From Bicyclus anynana (lineage: Eukaryota; Arthropoda; Insecta; Lepidoptera; Nymphalidae): DNA of 64,000 bases. Shown here piece by piece: positions 10,080-21,915 of the stretch; position 1 is the stretch's first letter, and every line of letters begins with the position of its first letter. The DNA is taken from contig NC_069095.1 of the NCBI RefSeq assembly GCF_947172395.1, positions 124,001 through 188,000 of the forward strand. Reading direction: 5' to 3'. Position numbers and translations under genes: made by a program. A model generated the notes under the pieces. The model ran no database searches, was not told the DNA's origin, and worked only from the letters and a program-made list of their open reading frames with translations.

Positions 10080-13000
10080 GCCGACGCAAAAGAGGGATGT
10101 TATAAGTTCAAGGTCGATGTCTATCTTTCTGTGTGTCTGTCTGTGGCATGTCTAATACGGATGGACCGATTTCGATGAGGTTGTTTTTATTTGAAAGCCA
10201 GTTTCCTTGCAGTGGTTCTTAGTAATGTTTGCGTAATATCGGTCCAGCACTGTATCAGTAGGTATTCGCGCTTTTCCAAAATGATGAAAGGATTATTTGG
10301 TGTTTCGTGCGTGGCAGTAGGTATAATCGTTTATTACTTTTAATGGTTGTTCCTTAAACTATAAGTATTTATGGCGTAGGGGTTTCTTAAATATTCAATT
10401 TAATTTTGTACATTATTAAGAATGTTTAAAATACTGTTTGTATTTTACACATATTTCTTGCCTTTCTTTACAGCAATACAGGTCAACGTCATTCAAATCC
10501 GAAAAGTTCGACTTAAGCCCGGGGTGGACTGATACACCATTCTATTGTATGTACTTACCTGTACATGTGTTTTGGTTTTTGGAGGTAAAAAGTGATGTTT
10601 AAATATTTTCATAAAAAAAACTACTAAAAAGAAGTCAAAAACCTTTTTACTCTTTGTACAATTTGCACTTACCAATTGTATGCAAGCGCAAACAAAACTT
10701 TTGTTTGTTTTCCCTAAAGAGGGAAATTGGAGGTACACAAATCCAAACTATGTATTTCGCAAAGTGTAGATTGCTGTAGAAACTGTCAAAGTTCTACGAT
10801 TGCAAATGCTCTGGACTTGAAATAATATTTGTTTGTAAGTTTCGTTTCACTGCAGTGCGAACATGCCTTTTCTCGTATATTTTTAGTTTTAGTTGAAGAA
10901 GCAGGTGGCAGGTTTTGTACACGCAAGAGATTTTGTACTACGAGTACTATGTGCTTCACGTCCTCAATTCGAATGACTTTTCCTCCCTAGGTAACAAAAA
11001 CGATTTTTCCTTTCTGATTTCGGTGGGGGGGAGGGGTCTTAAACACACATATAGTGTAAAAATATAGCACTCTGTTTTAATTTTTTGGAAATTAAGGTGT
11101 TCACTGAAATTATGTTATTCTTGTAGTTCTTGTCAGTGTTAAAAAATAACATAACTGTATTATTTTAAAGTTGAAAGTTATTTGTTCTTTACAACTACTT
11201 ATTACTTTTTATTGGAACAGATATGTCGTAAAAATCGTAGAGTCATTAATAAAAATATGGACAGAACCGCTGACCTAACCTTGGTCATCGGCCCTGCCAA
11301 TTACAATAGGTAAGCTATGCTTAACCTCAATAATCGCTTACACAATAAACTACTCTTAATTTTACTATTTTACCCTGGTAGTTATGGTAGAGGAAGCACA
11401 TCGAGCAAGTCCCAGGACTTGTGACAAGGGTGTGGTTTAAAGGCGCCTTTTAAAACTAGTAAACACTCACCAACCCTGCCCACAGTAAACAATTTAAGAT
11501 CAATAATTACTTCATCATGAAACATTATCGAACAAAATCACTAACGCGACAAGCAGCATGACTCCCTCAAGCTGCTCAACAAAGAATTGAACCAATTAAT
11601 AACTAAATTAATTAACGTAGATTTTGCTGACCATTACGACAGCAAATTCTCAACACAGAACCTAAAGAGTTTCTTTTTTACTGCTGTCACCTGTCATCAT
11701 TACTTGAGAGACTAATTATTAATTAAATCAAAACGGAACAGTATTTTGATTACAAAATGATTAGATTACTAGATAATAAGTCTATTCGAAATAACTAAAG
11801 AGTAAACATGATAAATATTAGATTTGAGGTTATAGATTTTTCAGTGAGCCAAGCTTCCACGACGACAGATATAAAGATTTCTTTCGAAAAAGTTCCATTT
11901 GCTTTTTATTGGAGAGTATCGATTATATTCGAAGAAAAGAGACTTTATTGGAGCTCATACAGAGTAAAGTTTGTACATTGTATTTGTTGTACAAACAGAT
12001 AATAAAAAGATTGTACAACTTGTTTATTGAAAGTAAACAGTGCTGTAGTACTAACTGAAGTTTACTCTATGTAACTGTACATAAGAGTACGTCTTCATAT
12101 ATGACGATACTTCTTGGTACTTCTATTGCTAAAGCGTTATCTTTAGTGTTCTATGTTCTGTTGTACTTTCTGGTGTACTTACCTATGGTAGAAGCATGTG
12201 CTGACAAATGCTGACTTAATAGTCTATATATAATTGGATACTTCTGGGTACATATAATATTAGTAGGAAGTTTTTAACAGTTGTGCAGTAGTGCCACTAG
12301 ATGGCGCTGTTCCAATTCCTTAGAAATTAGCGTTTACGTTAACGCGTTAATAACAGTATCAAACTGCCACTAGGCCCTCTGGTGTAAAAAATGTTCTACG
12401 GATCCCTGACTAGATTTCATTTGGCAGCTTTTACTGTTTGATTGTAAATTCAATTTGTGAGGAGTCAGATCTGAAGCGGTCACGAACTTCGGTCGCGTCG
12501 ACATCGCTCTATGAATATTGCATCAGTTCGTTTTAAACTCCACTGAAAAATATGTTTTCTGTTTTGCGAACGCTTTGAGCTAACTTTTGGGCAACTTTTT
12601 TAATATACTGTTAGATATATTTGTGCTAGGAACACAGAACCATAGATAATAGAGGAGCATAGAATGTGGCAGTTGGTCTATAGGAAGTCTGATCTGTGGA
12701 ATTAAAAATGCCGGTCATAGATTGATATTTTGTTAATTAATTAATGTAATCTCGTGTTATTTATTTTAACCACTTCTGATTTCTAATAATACATAGTTAC
12801 GCCTTTTTTTCAATGTACAGATATTTTAAGTTAGGAAGTTTATAATATTGAAGTAGAAAAACGGCTAAAATTCACGTATTTTTCCCGAAATATAAATTTT
12901 CCTATTTGTGTCGCTTTTCCTGCTATTAAGCATAGCACCAACGTAATTACAAAACTCAAAAGTAAGAGTTATTTAGAAAAAAAAAATCAGTAGTGTACCT

Positions 13001-13128
13001 ACCATATAATTTAATTACCATATAATACCTAATTACCTACCATATAATTTAATTTCCATTCGAATAAGGCAAAACTTTTAACGTTATGCCAAAATACGAT
13101 AATCTTAGTAACGCGCGAAGGTTATCTT
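10080..13128. other. repeat-poor interval
   Basis: No gene is supported. A short STRT-rich fragment at 10080-10200 resembles other low-copy insect repeats (TGTGTGTCTGTCTGTGG, GGACCGATTTCGATGAGG). Near 11950-12075 a pair of inverted blocks (GAGTAAAGTTTGTAC and GTTTACTCTATGTA) hints at a small element. ORFs here are short and unconvincing. Confidence 0.5.
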
Positions 13129-13396
13129 GGCGGCCTCCGTGGCGCAGTGGAATGCGCGGTGGATTTACAAAACAGAGGTCCTGGGTTCGATCCTCAGCTA
13201 GGCCATTGAGAATTTCTTAATTGGTTCCGGTCTGGCGGGAGGCTTCGGCCGTGGCTAGTTACCTCCCTACCGGCGAAGACGTACCGCCAAGCGATGTCGT
13301 GTAGAAACCGTAATGGGTGTGGATTTTCATCCTCCTCCTAACAAGTTAGCCCGCTTCCATCTTAGACTGCATCATCACTTATCATCAGGTGAGACC
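13129..13396 (+). mobile_element. S2-family tRNA-headed SINE
   Basis: The head GGCCTCCGTGGCGCAGTGG contains an A box, and GGTTCGATCC is the B box. The body (GGAGGCTTCGGCCGTGG, ACGTACCGCCAAGCGAT, CATCCTCCTCCTAACAAG) runs to CATCAGGTGAGA, where the 3' tail is lost. A short deletion removes the GCGTTCCGGTACG block. Confidence 0.85.
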
Positions 13397-13664
13397 TCAT
13401 ATCTACTGAATTAAATAATACTTACCAGTAAATGAAGAAAACAATAACTAAATAGGTATCACCCACTACCCAACCCATCTTCCAAAAGCGAAAATTTCTG
13501 CTAAAAAGGTTCAATTTATTTTTGGATATAATCTAAGCTATCTAATCGAAACATCTATTGGCTAACTGCAGTTCAGTTAGCCAAACTGAACTTGTACTTC
13601 TAATTACGGTGTCCGGATTAATCTCGTGTAGGGTTGCCAGATCGCCAAGCCCAATAGCCGGACA

Positions 13665-13728
13665 GACTAGTCAGTTTGGCCGGACATTAAGGTCAAAAGA
13701 CCCTAATATCCAGCCAAACTGACTAGTC
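13665..13728. repeat. 30-bp inverted repeat
   Basis: Arms 13665-13694 and 13699-13728 pair with about three mismatches around an AAAA loop. The arm starts GACTAGTCAGTTTGGC. Flanking sequence (GGGTTGCCAGATCGCC; later GTCCGGCTTTATCCTG) suggests this is the core of a larger foldback element of about 13590-14045. Confidence 0.65.
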
Positions 13729-14158
13729 ATACGGATCATATGGACACATTATCGAGGATTTTGTGTCTCTGTAGACAAAATTTTTTATGCAAAATTAGCT
13801 TTATTGACTGCTTAATATAAATAATGTTAATATAAACAAAATCAAACCAGTTTCACTAATTTATTATTAAAAGTTATTAAACAATAAAGTCAATATCAAG
13901 TAATAAAAAAAATTAAATTAAAAAATGTAAAAAGTGTAGCAAAGCCGCACGTCGTTTGCTTTGGCCAATCAAAAAGCTTATCTATGTCCGGCTTTATCCT
14001 GACGCCTGGCGATGCTAATCTTGTGGGCCGTACTGACATCCGGATTGCATCAATCACTACAAAACTAACAGACGCACCCCTAATGCGAGTTTGCGGATTG
14101 CTTCCTGATTAAAGCACAAATCGAACGCTTTCTAATTACCCTTCCAATGCAACTTGGG

Positions 14159-14260
14159 CGTAAACTTTGCTGAAAACGTTGTTTTGAAGCCGATCTCTTT
14201 AGGCGCAGGATTGCCACCCAATTCAACTCGAGCGGAACTTTGCTGAAAACGTTGTTATAT
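14159..14260 (+). repeat. 69-bp imperfect tandem duplication
   Basis: AACTTTGCTGAAAACGTTGT occurs at 14164 and again 69 bases later, each followed by a related CTCTTTAGGC/CTCGTTTAGG...GATTGCCAC/GGTTGCCAC block. Confidence 0.6.
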
Positions 14261-14517
14261 TTAGGCTCGTTTAGGGTTGCCACTTTTGTTTAATGCAAAC
14301 AAAAATATGATAAGCAAAGTTTTCTTGATAAACGGATTTTGATGTTTACACGCCTTCCTAAAGTATAAATCTAAACAATTTATAACAATCCTAGATCGAG
14401 ATCCGAGTCTCAAACTTTATGACTAGCGACAAAAATTGAATTTTTAGTCCTTTTTTTCTTCTTCGAGCGCCTCTGCGACTAGTGAATGTTGGTAGTCAGC
14501 TTCGTAAATTTTTCTTT

Positions 14518-14948
14518 ATTTTTCACGAGGCTGAATATTAGTGCTGTTCATGTTTTCCTCAATCAAGACTTCATACTTCTTCTGTCCAATGCTTCTTCTG
14601 ACAAAAAATTTTCCCATTAAGATGGTATGGACCTGCCAATGCGTAGCTTTAAGCAATGTGTTAAAAAACATATACATAGTCGAGGTTACTACACTATTGA
14701 TCAGTTCCTTAATGATAAACATGCTTGGAGGCCGTTGGATCAGCTTCCACCTTCACACAGGAAGTAAAACTATAAGAAATTGTAATGTTGTCATCAATTG
14801 TAATATTTGTTTTTAAAGAGCAACTGTTGAATTTCTTTCCGGTTTCTTCTGAGCAGAATCTGCCTTCCGAACCGGTGGTAAAATCTTTACAAATAGTCAA
14901 GTGCTTGTAAAGTGAGCCTACTTGAAATAAATGAATTTTGAATTTGTA
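14518..14948 (+). mobile_element. non-LTR-type 3' end (family E)
   Basis: The terminal block ACCGGTGGTAAAATCTTTAC ... TACTTGAAATAAATGAATTT matches, in opposite orientation, 21790-21915. The AATAAATGAATTTTGAA end is typical of a LINE 3' terminus. Small ORFs on either strand are not conserved between the copies. Confidence 0.5.
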
Positions 14949-15573
14949 TTTTGATGAGCTGTAGGAGTTCGCATCTATCGAGCCTTAGCACGAGCATTCG
15001 TGACTTTATGCGTTCAGCTAATGGATAATATACATCTAATAAGCACACGCTCACATATTAGTTATCCGACACTTACCTGGTACGATACTCTATTTTCAAA
15101 TAAAATTAATGCAAAATTTTAAAAGTGTATCTATAATATCTACGAAATGTTTGAGCATTTGATAGGATGGCTTCTGGCGATTTAGTCCATCTTAAAGTTA
15201 TTTCTCAAAGGAATTACATTGTACTGGTTTTGAAAGTTCTTAGCTGGATGAGATTGATAAAGCGTCATAAATTTCAAACTTATTTGAAGGTTTCTGTAAA
15301 GTCAAAGAAAAATACTTTGTGTAGATGGACTTTAGATAAATAATTAGAACCTCTAGAGACGGATTAAGTTTCAAGAGCAGTTTATGGGCGTCTTCTAGCG
15401 GACATAATTATATTATTGACTAGTAGACACCCGCTACTTCGTCCGAGCAAGCATGTGAGGTGCAAGTTTGTTTTACCCAAACCTCTGACTGTTTCAACGT
15501 GGCATCGTACCTTGTACTTGAAAATTTTTTTTACCGGTACGATGGCGATGGTAACTAACCACGGTCAATGCCT

Positions 15574-15738
15574 CATCATCATCATCATTATTAACACATA
15601 TTTCGGCTCACTGTTGAACTCGGGTCTCTTCTCAGAATGAAAGGGGTTAGGTCTTAGTCTACCACGCTGGCCATATGCAGATTCACAGATTTCACACACC
15701 TAGAGAATTAAGAAAATTCTCAGGTATGCAGATTTCCT
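15574..15738 (-). mobile_element. S1 SINE, 5'-truncated, with ATG-rich tail
   Basis: On the minus strand it runs from GAGGAAATCTGCATACC to GAGCCGAAATATG and an (ATG)n tail. It is cut off directly by the M1 element that starts at 15741. Confidence 0.75.
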
Positions 15739-15740
15739 CA

Positions 15741-15974
15741 GACCACATTCGCACGAGAGATTTTTTAACGGATGAAAAAATCGTTTATATATAGGTAGTA
15801 TGAAGTAAAATTAAGGCCTATTTCCAACGCCCAAAATTGAAAATGCGCTACTGCTCGAAAAAAAGCGTCGTATTTTAAAAATGCTGTCGTGTGAACGTAT
15901 ACTTAGGAATGCATTAGTTGTATTTGAACGCATTTTTAACATCCGTTTAAAAAACCCTCGTGCGAATGAGGGCT
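15741..15974 (+). mobile_element. foldback MITE, M1 family
   Basis: The terminal arms (left CATTCGCACGAGAGATTTTT, right its complement ending CGTGCGAATGAGGGCT) and the next ACGGATG/CATCCGTT blocks form a long imperfect inverted repeat. The centre (CCAAAATTGAAAATGC, CTGCTCGAAAAAAAGCG, TTGGGAATGCA-like) is shared with 30038-30279, 51190-51393 and 61660-61867. Confidence 0.8.
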
Positions 15975-16261
15975 CACGATGCTTTTCGTTCACCATTTGC
16001 GATACTTAGGCCAATACCTTTTAGACAGAAACTTATAAGAAGAAAATATACCTAAAGGTCTTTTTAAATACGGAACCATAAAAAAGTAACAACCGATTTG
16101 CTAAGGAACAGTTATGTCGAGAGCTCTCATAACAAGCAGAGAGCCCTCGACAAGCTGCGAGTTCAAATGACACACTTTAAACGCGATAGTTAGTGAGATG
16201 AGCTTTCTAGAGCATTCTAGAGCATACTAGAGGGTATTTTTTTAAATTGGTTGGAGATTTT

Positions 16262-16375
16262 TTACACTTTATTTGTACACAACAAAACAAGCAAATAAAT
16301 GATTTAACAAACGAATAAGAAAATAAGAAGTGGGATACATTAAGGCAACATTATCGCTTCTAAGCGATCTTTTCC
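16262..16375 (-). mobile_element. LINE-type 3' end (family D)
   Basis: On the minus strand it reads GCCTGGAAAAGATCGCTTAG ... and ends CAAATAAAGTGTAAA. The same order on the same strand occurs at 32028-32165. An S2 SINE follows at once on the + strand. Confidence 0.5.
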
Positions 16376-16376
16376 A

Positions 16377-16696
16377 GGCCACCGTGGCGCAGTGGCTTGC
16401 GCAGTGGATTTACAAAACGGAGGTTCTGGGTTCGATCTCCGGCTGGGCAGATTGTGATTTTCTTAATTTGTACAGGTCTGGCTGGTGGGAGGCTTCGGCC
16501 GTGGCTAGTTACCACCCTACCGGCAAAGACGTACCGCCAAGCGATTTAGCGTTCCGGTACGATGCCGTGTAGAAACCGAAAGGGGTGTGGATTTTCATCC
16601 TCCTCCTAACAAGTTAGCCCGCTTCCATCTTAGACTGCATCATCACTTACCATCAGGTGAGATTGTAGTCAAGGGCTAACTTGTAAAGAATAAAAA
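16377..16696 (+). mobile_element. S2-family tRNA-headed SINE, complete reference copy
   Basis: The A box TGGCGCAGTGG is at 16385-16395 and the B box GGTTCGATCTC at 16429-16439. The body and the 3' end GTAGTCAAGGGCTAACTTGT plus AAAGAATAAAAAAAAA are all present. It is transcribed by polymerase III in principle and mobilised by a partner LINE; this copy shows no coding capacity. Confidence 0.9.
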
Positions 16697-17002
16697 AAAA
16701 CCTTTAGTTTTTTCTGGAGAATGCATCTTTTCCAAAAAAAAACCGATAGGTGTTTTCGAAGGGATATGTGGAACTTATCGAATATTTCGAAATAACTATA
16801 CATTTCGAAACACCCAGCGGATTTCAATGTATCGGAATAAGTAAGAGTTGATTTTAAAGCGCTTTTCTACTCGATAGAAGCCAAGTAAAACTTTGAAACC
16901 TCATTTTATGTTAAAAAAATATATATAATTACATTAATAAGTACATGCCGACCACTATTACAACGATTAGTATTTTTTCGAAAACAGCGAATTGTTCAAA
17001 TC

Positions 17003-17258
17003 CAGTCCGGGGCATGCACGTCCAACTTTGCACTTTAAGAAATTAAATTACCATAAGCATTTTAAGAAATAAAATATCACGTGTCTCAAACGGTGAAGGA
17101 AAAACATCGTGACGAAACCTGCATACCTAAGATTTTTTAAATTCTATAGGTGTGTCTGCCAATCTGCATTGTGCCAGCGTGGTGGACTGTAAGCCTAACA
17201 CCTCTAAAAGGAGACTCGTGCTCAACAGTGAGCCTAATATGGGTTGTTAATGATGGTG
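17003..17258 (+). mobile_element. S1 SINE, 5'-truncated
   Basis: Starts at CCAGTCCGGGGCATGCACGT and follows the S1 body to GAGCCTAATATGGGTTG with an (ATG)-like tail. A 24-base stretch (CATTTTAAGAAAT) is duplicated inside. Confidence 0.8.
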
Positions 17259-17319
17259 ATATTTACTCATGAAACCCTTACAAAATCACCATAGTCCTTT
17301 CATTATTGGCTACCATACT

Positions 17320-17632
17320 TAGCTATGTAAAAGCATGGGAATTTTTAGCCTTAAAAAAATTGTACGAGTATGTCTGACTATCGCATGCCTTAAATTCATA
17401 AACGGTACATTAATGTTCCTTAAATTCCTCTCTACTGAGTTACACATTGAAAAACTAATTTGTTTGTGGCGCAACGCAATGTTTGTTTTGCCTAAAAATA
17501 CAAACTTGTTCCCGACGGGCGGCAAGCACTATGTTAAATTGAATATATTTCGCCATTTTGGAATAGCAGGCTGCGAGAGTCAGACATACTTCGTCTTATG
17601 AAGGTTTAAAATATGTCAGCCTATACTCCTAT
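17320..17632. mobile_element. inverted-repeat element (M5 family)
   Basis: The left arm (AAAAGCATGGGAATTTTTAG ... GTATGTCTGACTATCGCATG) is the imperfect complement of the right arm (GCTGCGAGAGTCAGACATAC ... TATACTCCTATTAAT). Single arms of the same family occur at 43105-43200, 43607-43690 and 58230-58300. The interior has no transposase-like ORF. Confidence 0.6.
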
Positions 17633-17707
17633 TAATATTTTTTTCAAATAAATAAATACTTAAGCAACACACACCAATCTCTATCTTAAAATTACAGTCT
17701 TTAATCT

Positions 17708-17907
17708 ATATATATACTAATATATAAAGCTGAATAGTTTGTTTGATTGATTGAACGCGCTAATCTCAGGAACTACTGGTCCGATTTGAAAAATTCTTTC
17801 AGTGTTAGATAGCCCATTTATCGAGAAAGGCTATAGGCTATATATTATCCCTGTTTTCCTACGGGAACGGGAACCACGCGGGTAAAACCGCGCGGCTTCA
17901 GCTAGTA
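17708..17907 (-). repeat. family B repeat, complete
   Basis: On the minus strand it matches 9880-10072 throughout, from AGCTGAAGCCGCGCGGTTTT to the TATATTAGTATATATATA end. Identity is visibly high in the GATAGCCCATTTATCGAG block. Confidence 0.8.
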
Positions 17908-18079
17908 ATAATAATAAATTATGCCAGCCATCTGTCGTGAATGACATATTTTTTTCACAATCAAATTAATAAAACATAAACCAAACCGAAATGAATCCAA
18001 TTTCAAATAAAAATTAATCCAATGGATACAAGAAAAAGCACAACCTTTCAACTATAAATCATCGTCTTCATCGCCGTCG

Positions 18080-18535
18080 TCGTCGGACGATTTTAAGATG
18101 CCGCCAACATCTGCGGAGGATGTGACACCCACTCCAGTTCGGAGGAATCATCGGGGTGTCACCACACGGCGACGTCAACAACAACAGCAATAACACCAGC
18201 AACAACAGCACCAGCAAGAAGACAACAATTTACAACTACCGATTAGCTTGGGCCAAGAGTAAGCGCTCCCGCTACCGGTGGTATAGTGCGCCGCATGCGA
18301 TGGTCTCGTTCACATAATGAGAGCTTCATGCGTGCGTTCTATGGGGAGGGGGGAACTAAACTTACTGCGTACCCGTCATAGATGTTGTCACTGTTTCAGA
18401 CTTTTGAGCCAGCAATGACCGTGACTAGCGAAAAGCTTCGACCAACATCTTAAGAAGCTTTCACCTAATTGTTGGATCAAGAGACGGATACAGAAGGCAG
18501 TGATTCTTGAGACGACGCGTATTGTGAGGAGGTTC
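18080..18535 (+). pseudogene. degenerate LINE-like N-terminal ORF fragment
   Basis: One frame reads TPVRRNHRGVTTRRRQQQQQ, stop, PARRQQFTTTD, stop, LGPRVSAPATGGIVRRMRWS, HNESFMRAFYGEGGTKLTAY and further pieces separated by stops. The RRMRW...NE..MRA.Y...TKLTAY pattern resembles the N-terminal region of some insect non-LTR retrotransposon proteins, as I remember them. At least four stops make it dead. The higher GC content sets it apart from its AT-rich flanks. Family assignment is tentative. Confidence 0.4.
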
Positions 18536-18559
18536 CTCACTCAGGATCACTGACCTCCG

Positions 18560-19860
18560 GTGGATTTTTTTTTATAATTTTTAATATTGTTTCGTATTCT
18601 AATTTGTATTAAAAATTTAAAAAGAAAGACATATAAATAAATGATAGAACATATTAAATTATTTTATTCATTAGAAAACAGATTTACAAAACTAGATACT
18701 TACTGATACTTTCCTTAATATTTCTGATACTTTGTAAAATGAGGCAGGTATGTCTGGCTAATGCATGCTCTTTAGTTTCCACATGACGTTTGTTTAATAA
18801 ACGCAAACGATTTCGAAACATTTAAGCCGACATTTAAAATGTTATTTCAAACTTCCTACTATTTTGTGTAATTAGTACTCGTACAGTGTTAGCTTTAAAT
18901 CCGTATTTAATATCAATGGAGTCTACTAAATGAACGAAAGCCTTCTCCTGATATATTTTTCTATTTTTAGGGTTCCAAACCTTGAAAGGAAAAAACGGAA
19001 CCATTATAGGATCTCTTCGTTGTGTCTGTCAAGACCCTTTTTCTCTACAACGCGTGGAGCATTTGTTACCTACTCGTTATCAAAAGAAAAGTTACTGAAA
19101 GTTCTGTTAAAATATGTTCAGTGTGCTTAGTCGGAGTTTACCAAAAGCAATCGACGTCGGCACCGTTGCCTAAATCGAATACACGTTAACTTTACGGTTT
19201 ACGTTATCAGCCGAGTATTATTTAGCAGTTCTTTCAGATGACAGAAAAAACCGACGACAAATATTTCAAAGTTGCATAACAAACATACTTGTAATTTACT
19301 AACCGAAAGTAATAATAAAAGCTATAAATAAAAAGGAATAACTATATAGAAATGTTCAGCTCTTTACGTTAAATATCTTTCAGAAGTTCATCGGTTAGCG
19401 TATACTTAATAGCCAGTAATCAAAGTATTACTATTACAAACCGTAACATATTATGCTTTCAGTTCGGCTCAAATTGCTTTACCAAAGTATAATTCACCGT
19501 AATTTGTATAAATTATGGGTATTTCATTGCTACGCAGGAAATGAAATTGGAGAAACTCCAACTTTCAAATAAAAAAAAACTTAAAGGTGCTTGTACATTA
19601 ACACCGAACACACCGTACGGAAAATAAATAGACAAACGATCACGTAGCTTATACACTGAAGTTAATCAGGTGTGTTTGTCAGTTTATTTATATTTAAATG
19701 TAGTCTTCAAGGCGAAAGCTATAAAATAATTTATTTTAGTTTGTGAGTGCTGCAACTCGATTTCATGTGTATTTCAGTCTTATTACAAATTAAAAATTTG
19801 TTATTTAATAATTTTAGTCAAACAATACCAAACCTATAATACAACGTGTAGAAATTCAAT
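18560..19860. other. no recognised feature
   Basis: AT-rich sequence. A GGTTCCAAACCTTGAAAGG block near 18970 and an M5-like fragment near 18735 are the only hints of old repeats. Confidence 0.4.
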
Positions 19861-19863
19861 ATA

Positions 19864-20010
19864 ACATGTCTCAAACGGTGAGGGAAAAAATCGTTAGGAA
19901 GGAAAGAGAAAGAGGAGGAGGAAGGAGAAACTTGCATAGATTTTTATTGTGTGAAGTCTGGAGCCCGGCCAGCGTGTTGGACTATTAGTCTAACCCCTCT
20001 CAACTCCTCT
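19864..20010 (+). mobile_element. S1 SINE fragment with purine-rich insertion
   Basis: S1 blocks (CATGTCTCAAACGGTGAGGG, GTGTGAAGTCTG, GGACTATTAGTCTAACCCC) are interrupted by about 35 purines (GAAAGAGAAAGAGGAGGAGG). The head is missing. Confidence 0.7.
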
Positions 20011-20937
20011 GTTTGGTCAACGATCTTAGTTTGTCCCTGTTGTGGACCAATTAAAGATGAATTTAAAATGCCGTAAAACGTTGTAGCAAACTATTTTTGA
20101 TAAAGAAATGATTTCATTATTAAAGTAGAACTATCAAGATTTTTTAGATATAAGTAAACTGCCAGGTGGTTAGGGTAGGTCTGGGCCGAGGATGGCATGG
20201 ATGAGATTATTATGATGACGATGATTATGATGTTGATAAATATTTGGTGTTTTCATGTCGAAGCATTGACATGTTGAAAGTATCGTCATAGGCATTGCGT
20301 GTGGAAATTAGATTCATGAGTGCGATAACTAATAACACATATTTGCTGCTTATTTTAACTTTGTTTATTTGAATGTATTCATATTAGCTGTGACGTCACA
20401 CGGGTCTCAGCTAAAAATCAGCGCCGTGTATTATGCTTGTATGTAGTGCACGGAGCTGTACACCCTTTCTTTTTAAGGGTTACAGACAGACATGCTGTCA
20501 TAAGGATAAGGTATTTTTGACTGTCTGTAACTTTTAGATATGAATAAATTTATTTTCTTTCTTTTCTTTCGATACCGGCAATATCAATGTGTGATCACCA
20601 TAAAACGATAAATCCCTCGTTCTTTAGTTTCTTTGGTTTAGTTTGTTAGAACATAAAGTTTTATTTACCATCAAAAAAGTTGGTGGATTGGGTACGGTAA
20701 ATTGCTCTGCAACGGTAATGGTTACAGTATATTACTGTCTGAGGTGATCTTGTGTTCTATTTATATTCGAGAGTGGTGAATTAATCATCTTTTATTTTGT
20801 TTTATTTTCGATTTTAGCAATAGACTGGGAACCCCATACTTTCATGGTCTTATAAAAAATTAAAGTTTGTCAGAACATGCTCTTGCCATGGGTCACCAAC
20901 TAATCAACTATGGTCCGTGGTTGTAAAGTGTTCAGAC

Positions 20938-21087
20938 CAGTGGCGCGCACAAGGTTTGCAATTAGGGTAAGCACTAAACATATACAAATTATACATACTA
21001 TAAAAAAATATTTTCTTTGTTAATCCAAACTTTTAGTCTTTTAGATTAGTCGCCAGGGTAGGTACATCTACGAGATGCACACCACTG
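20938..21087. mobile_element. short hAT-like terminal-inverted-repeat element
   Basis: The ends read CAGTGGCGCGCACA and, inverted, CAGTGGTGTGCATC. The 8-base flanks GTTCAGAC and GTTATAAC agree at 5 of 8 positions, an imperfect duplication. It is non-coding, 150 bp. Confidence 0.5.
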
Positions 21088-21099
21088 GTTATAACTTTT

Positions 21100-21327
21100 T
21101 TTTATTCTTTACAAGATAGCTCTTGACTAAAATCTTACCGGATGGTAAGTGATGATGCAATCCAACATGGAAGCGGGCTAACTTGATAGGAGGAGGATGA
21201 AAATCCACACCTCTTTCGGTTTCTACACGACATCGTACCGGGACGCTAATCGTATCGGACCAGCCGGGGATCGAATCCAGCGCCTCCGAATTAATCCACT
21301 GCGTATATCACTGCGCCACGGAAGACA
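21100..21327 (-). mobile_element. S2-family SINE with internal deletion
   Basis: The tRNA head (TGGCGCAGTGA, GGATTCGATCCC) and the tail half are both present, but the segment between the head and the CGATTAGCG block is missing about 75 bases. On the + strand it begins with the T-rich tail complement. Confidence 0.8.
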
Positions 21328-21789
21328 TAACTAGTAGGTATTTTAGTAACTTCGTCATAATGATGACTGCACAATTGTTTTCACTCTTTTGCCATTTTAA
21401 TCCTGCTTTTGCTTGAACCCTACGAGCAATAAGAATAGGATTATTATATTGATGTTGTATAGTGACTAAATTCAAAAAGATAATCGTTACCTGTGGCAAA
21501 TGGAATCCATACATTTTTGTTACAATTCTCTCTCCAGTTATATTTCAATCGAGAACAGTTGCTATTTCTAACGGAAGGTGTTCAAATATTCTCTCTAAGG
21601 TATCGGTTTTGTATTCCCAGTCGTGTATATGCTTTTAGTAATATCTGAAAGTGGGAATGTAGTAGACGTTAAATTGTACACGGATTCACTATCAAAAACG
21701 GGAATATCTTGCAGTGCAGAATATGATTTCGTCTCAATATCTTAAAGGAAAATCTACTTTTCATGCCAAGACTTTACGTTACGTTTTAT

Positions 21790-21915
21790 GTAAATTCAAC
21801 TCAAATCAAAATTCATTTATTTGTTGGTTTACATGCATTTTCGAATCGTTAAAGTTGACTTTTTTTAAAGACTATACCACTGGTTCGAAAGTCAGAGCGG
21901 ACAAAAGTGGCTAGT
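21790..21915 (-). mobile_element. family E 3' end fragment
   Basis: On the minus strand it reads CGAACCAGTGGTATAGTCTT and ends AACAAATAAATGAATTTTGA, matching the end of the element at 14518-14948. Confidence 0.5.

Noticed and set aside
14516..14900. Two opposite-strand short ORFs as a small gene pair
   Set aside because: The stretch is a repeat 3' end shared with 21790-21915, and the frames are not preserved in that copy.
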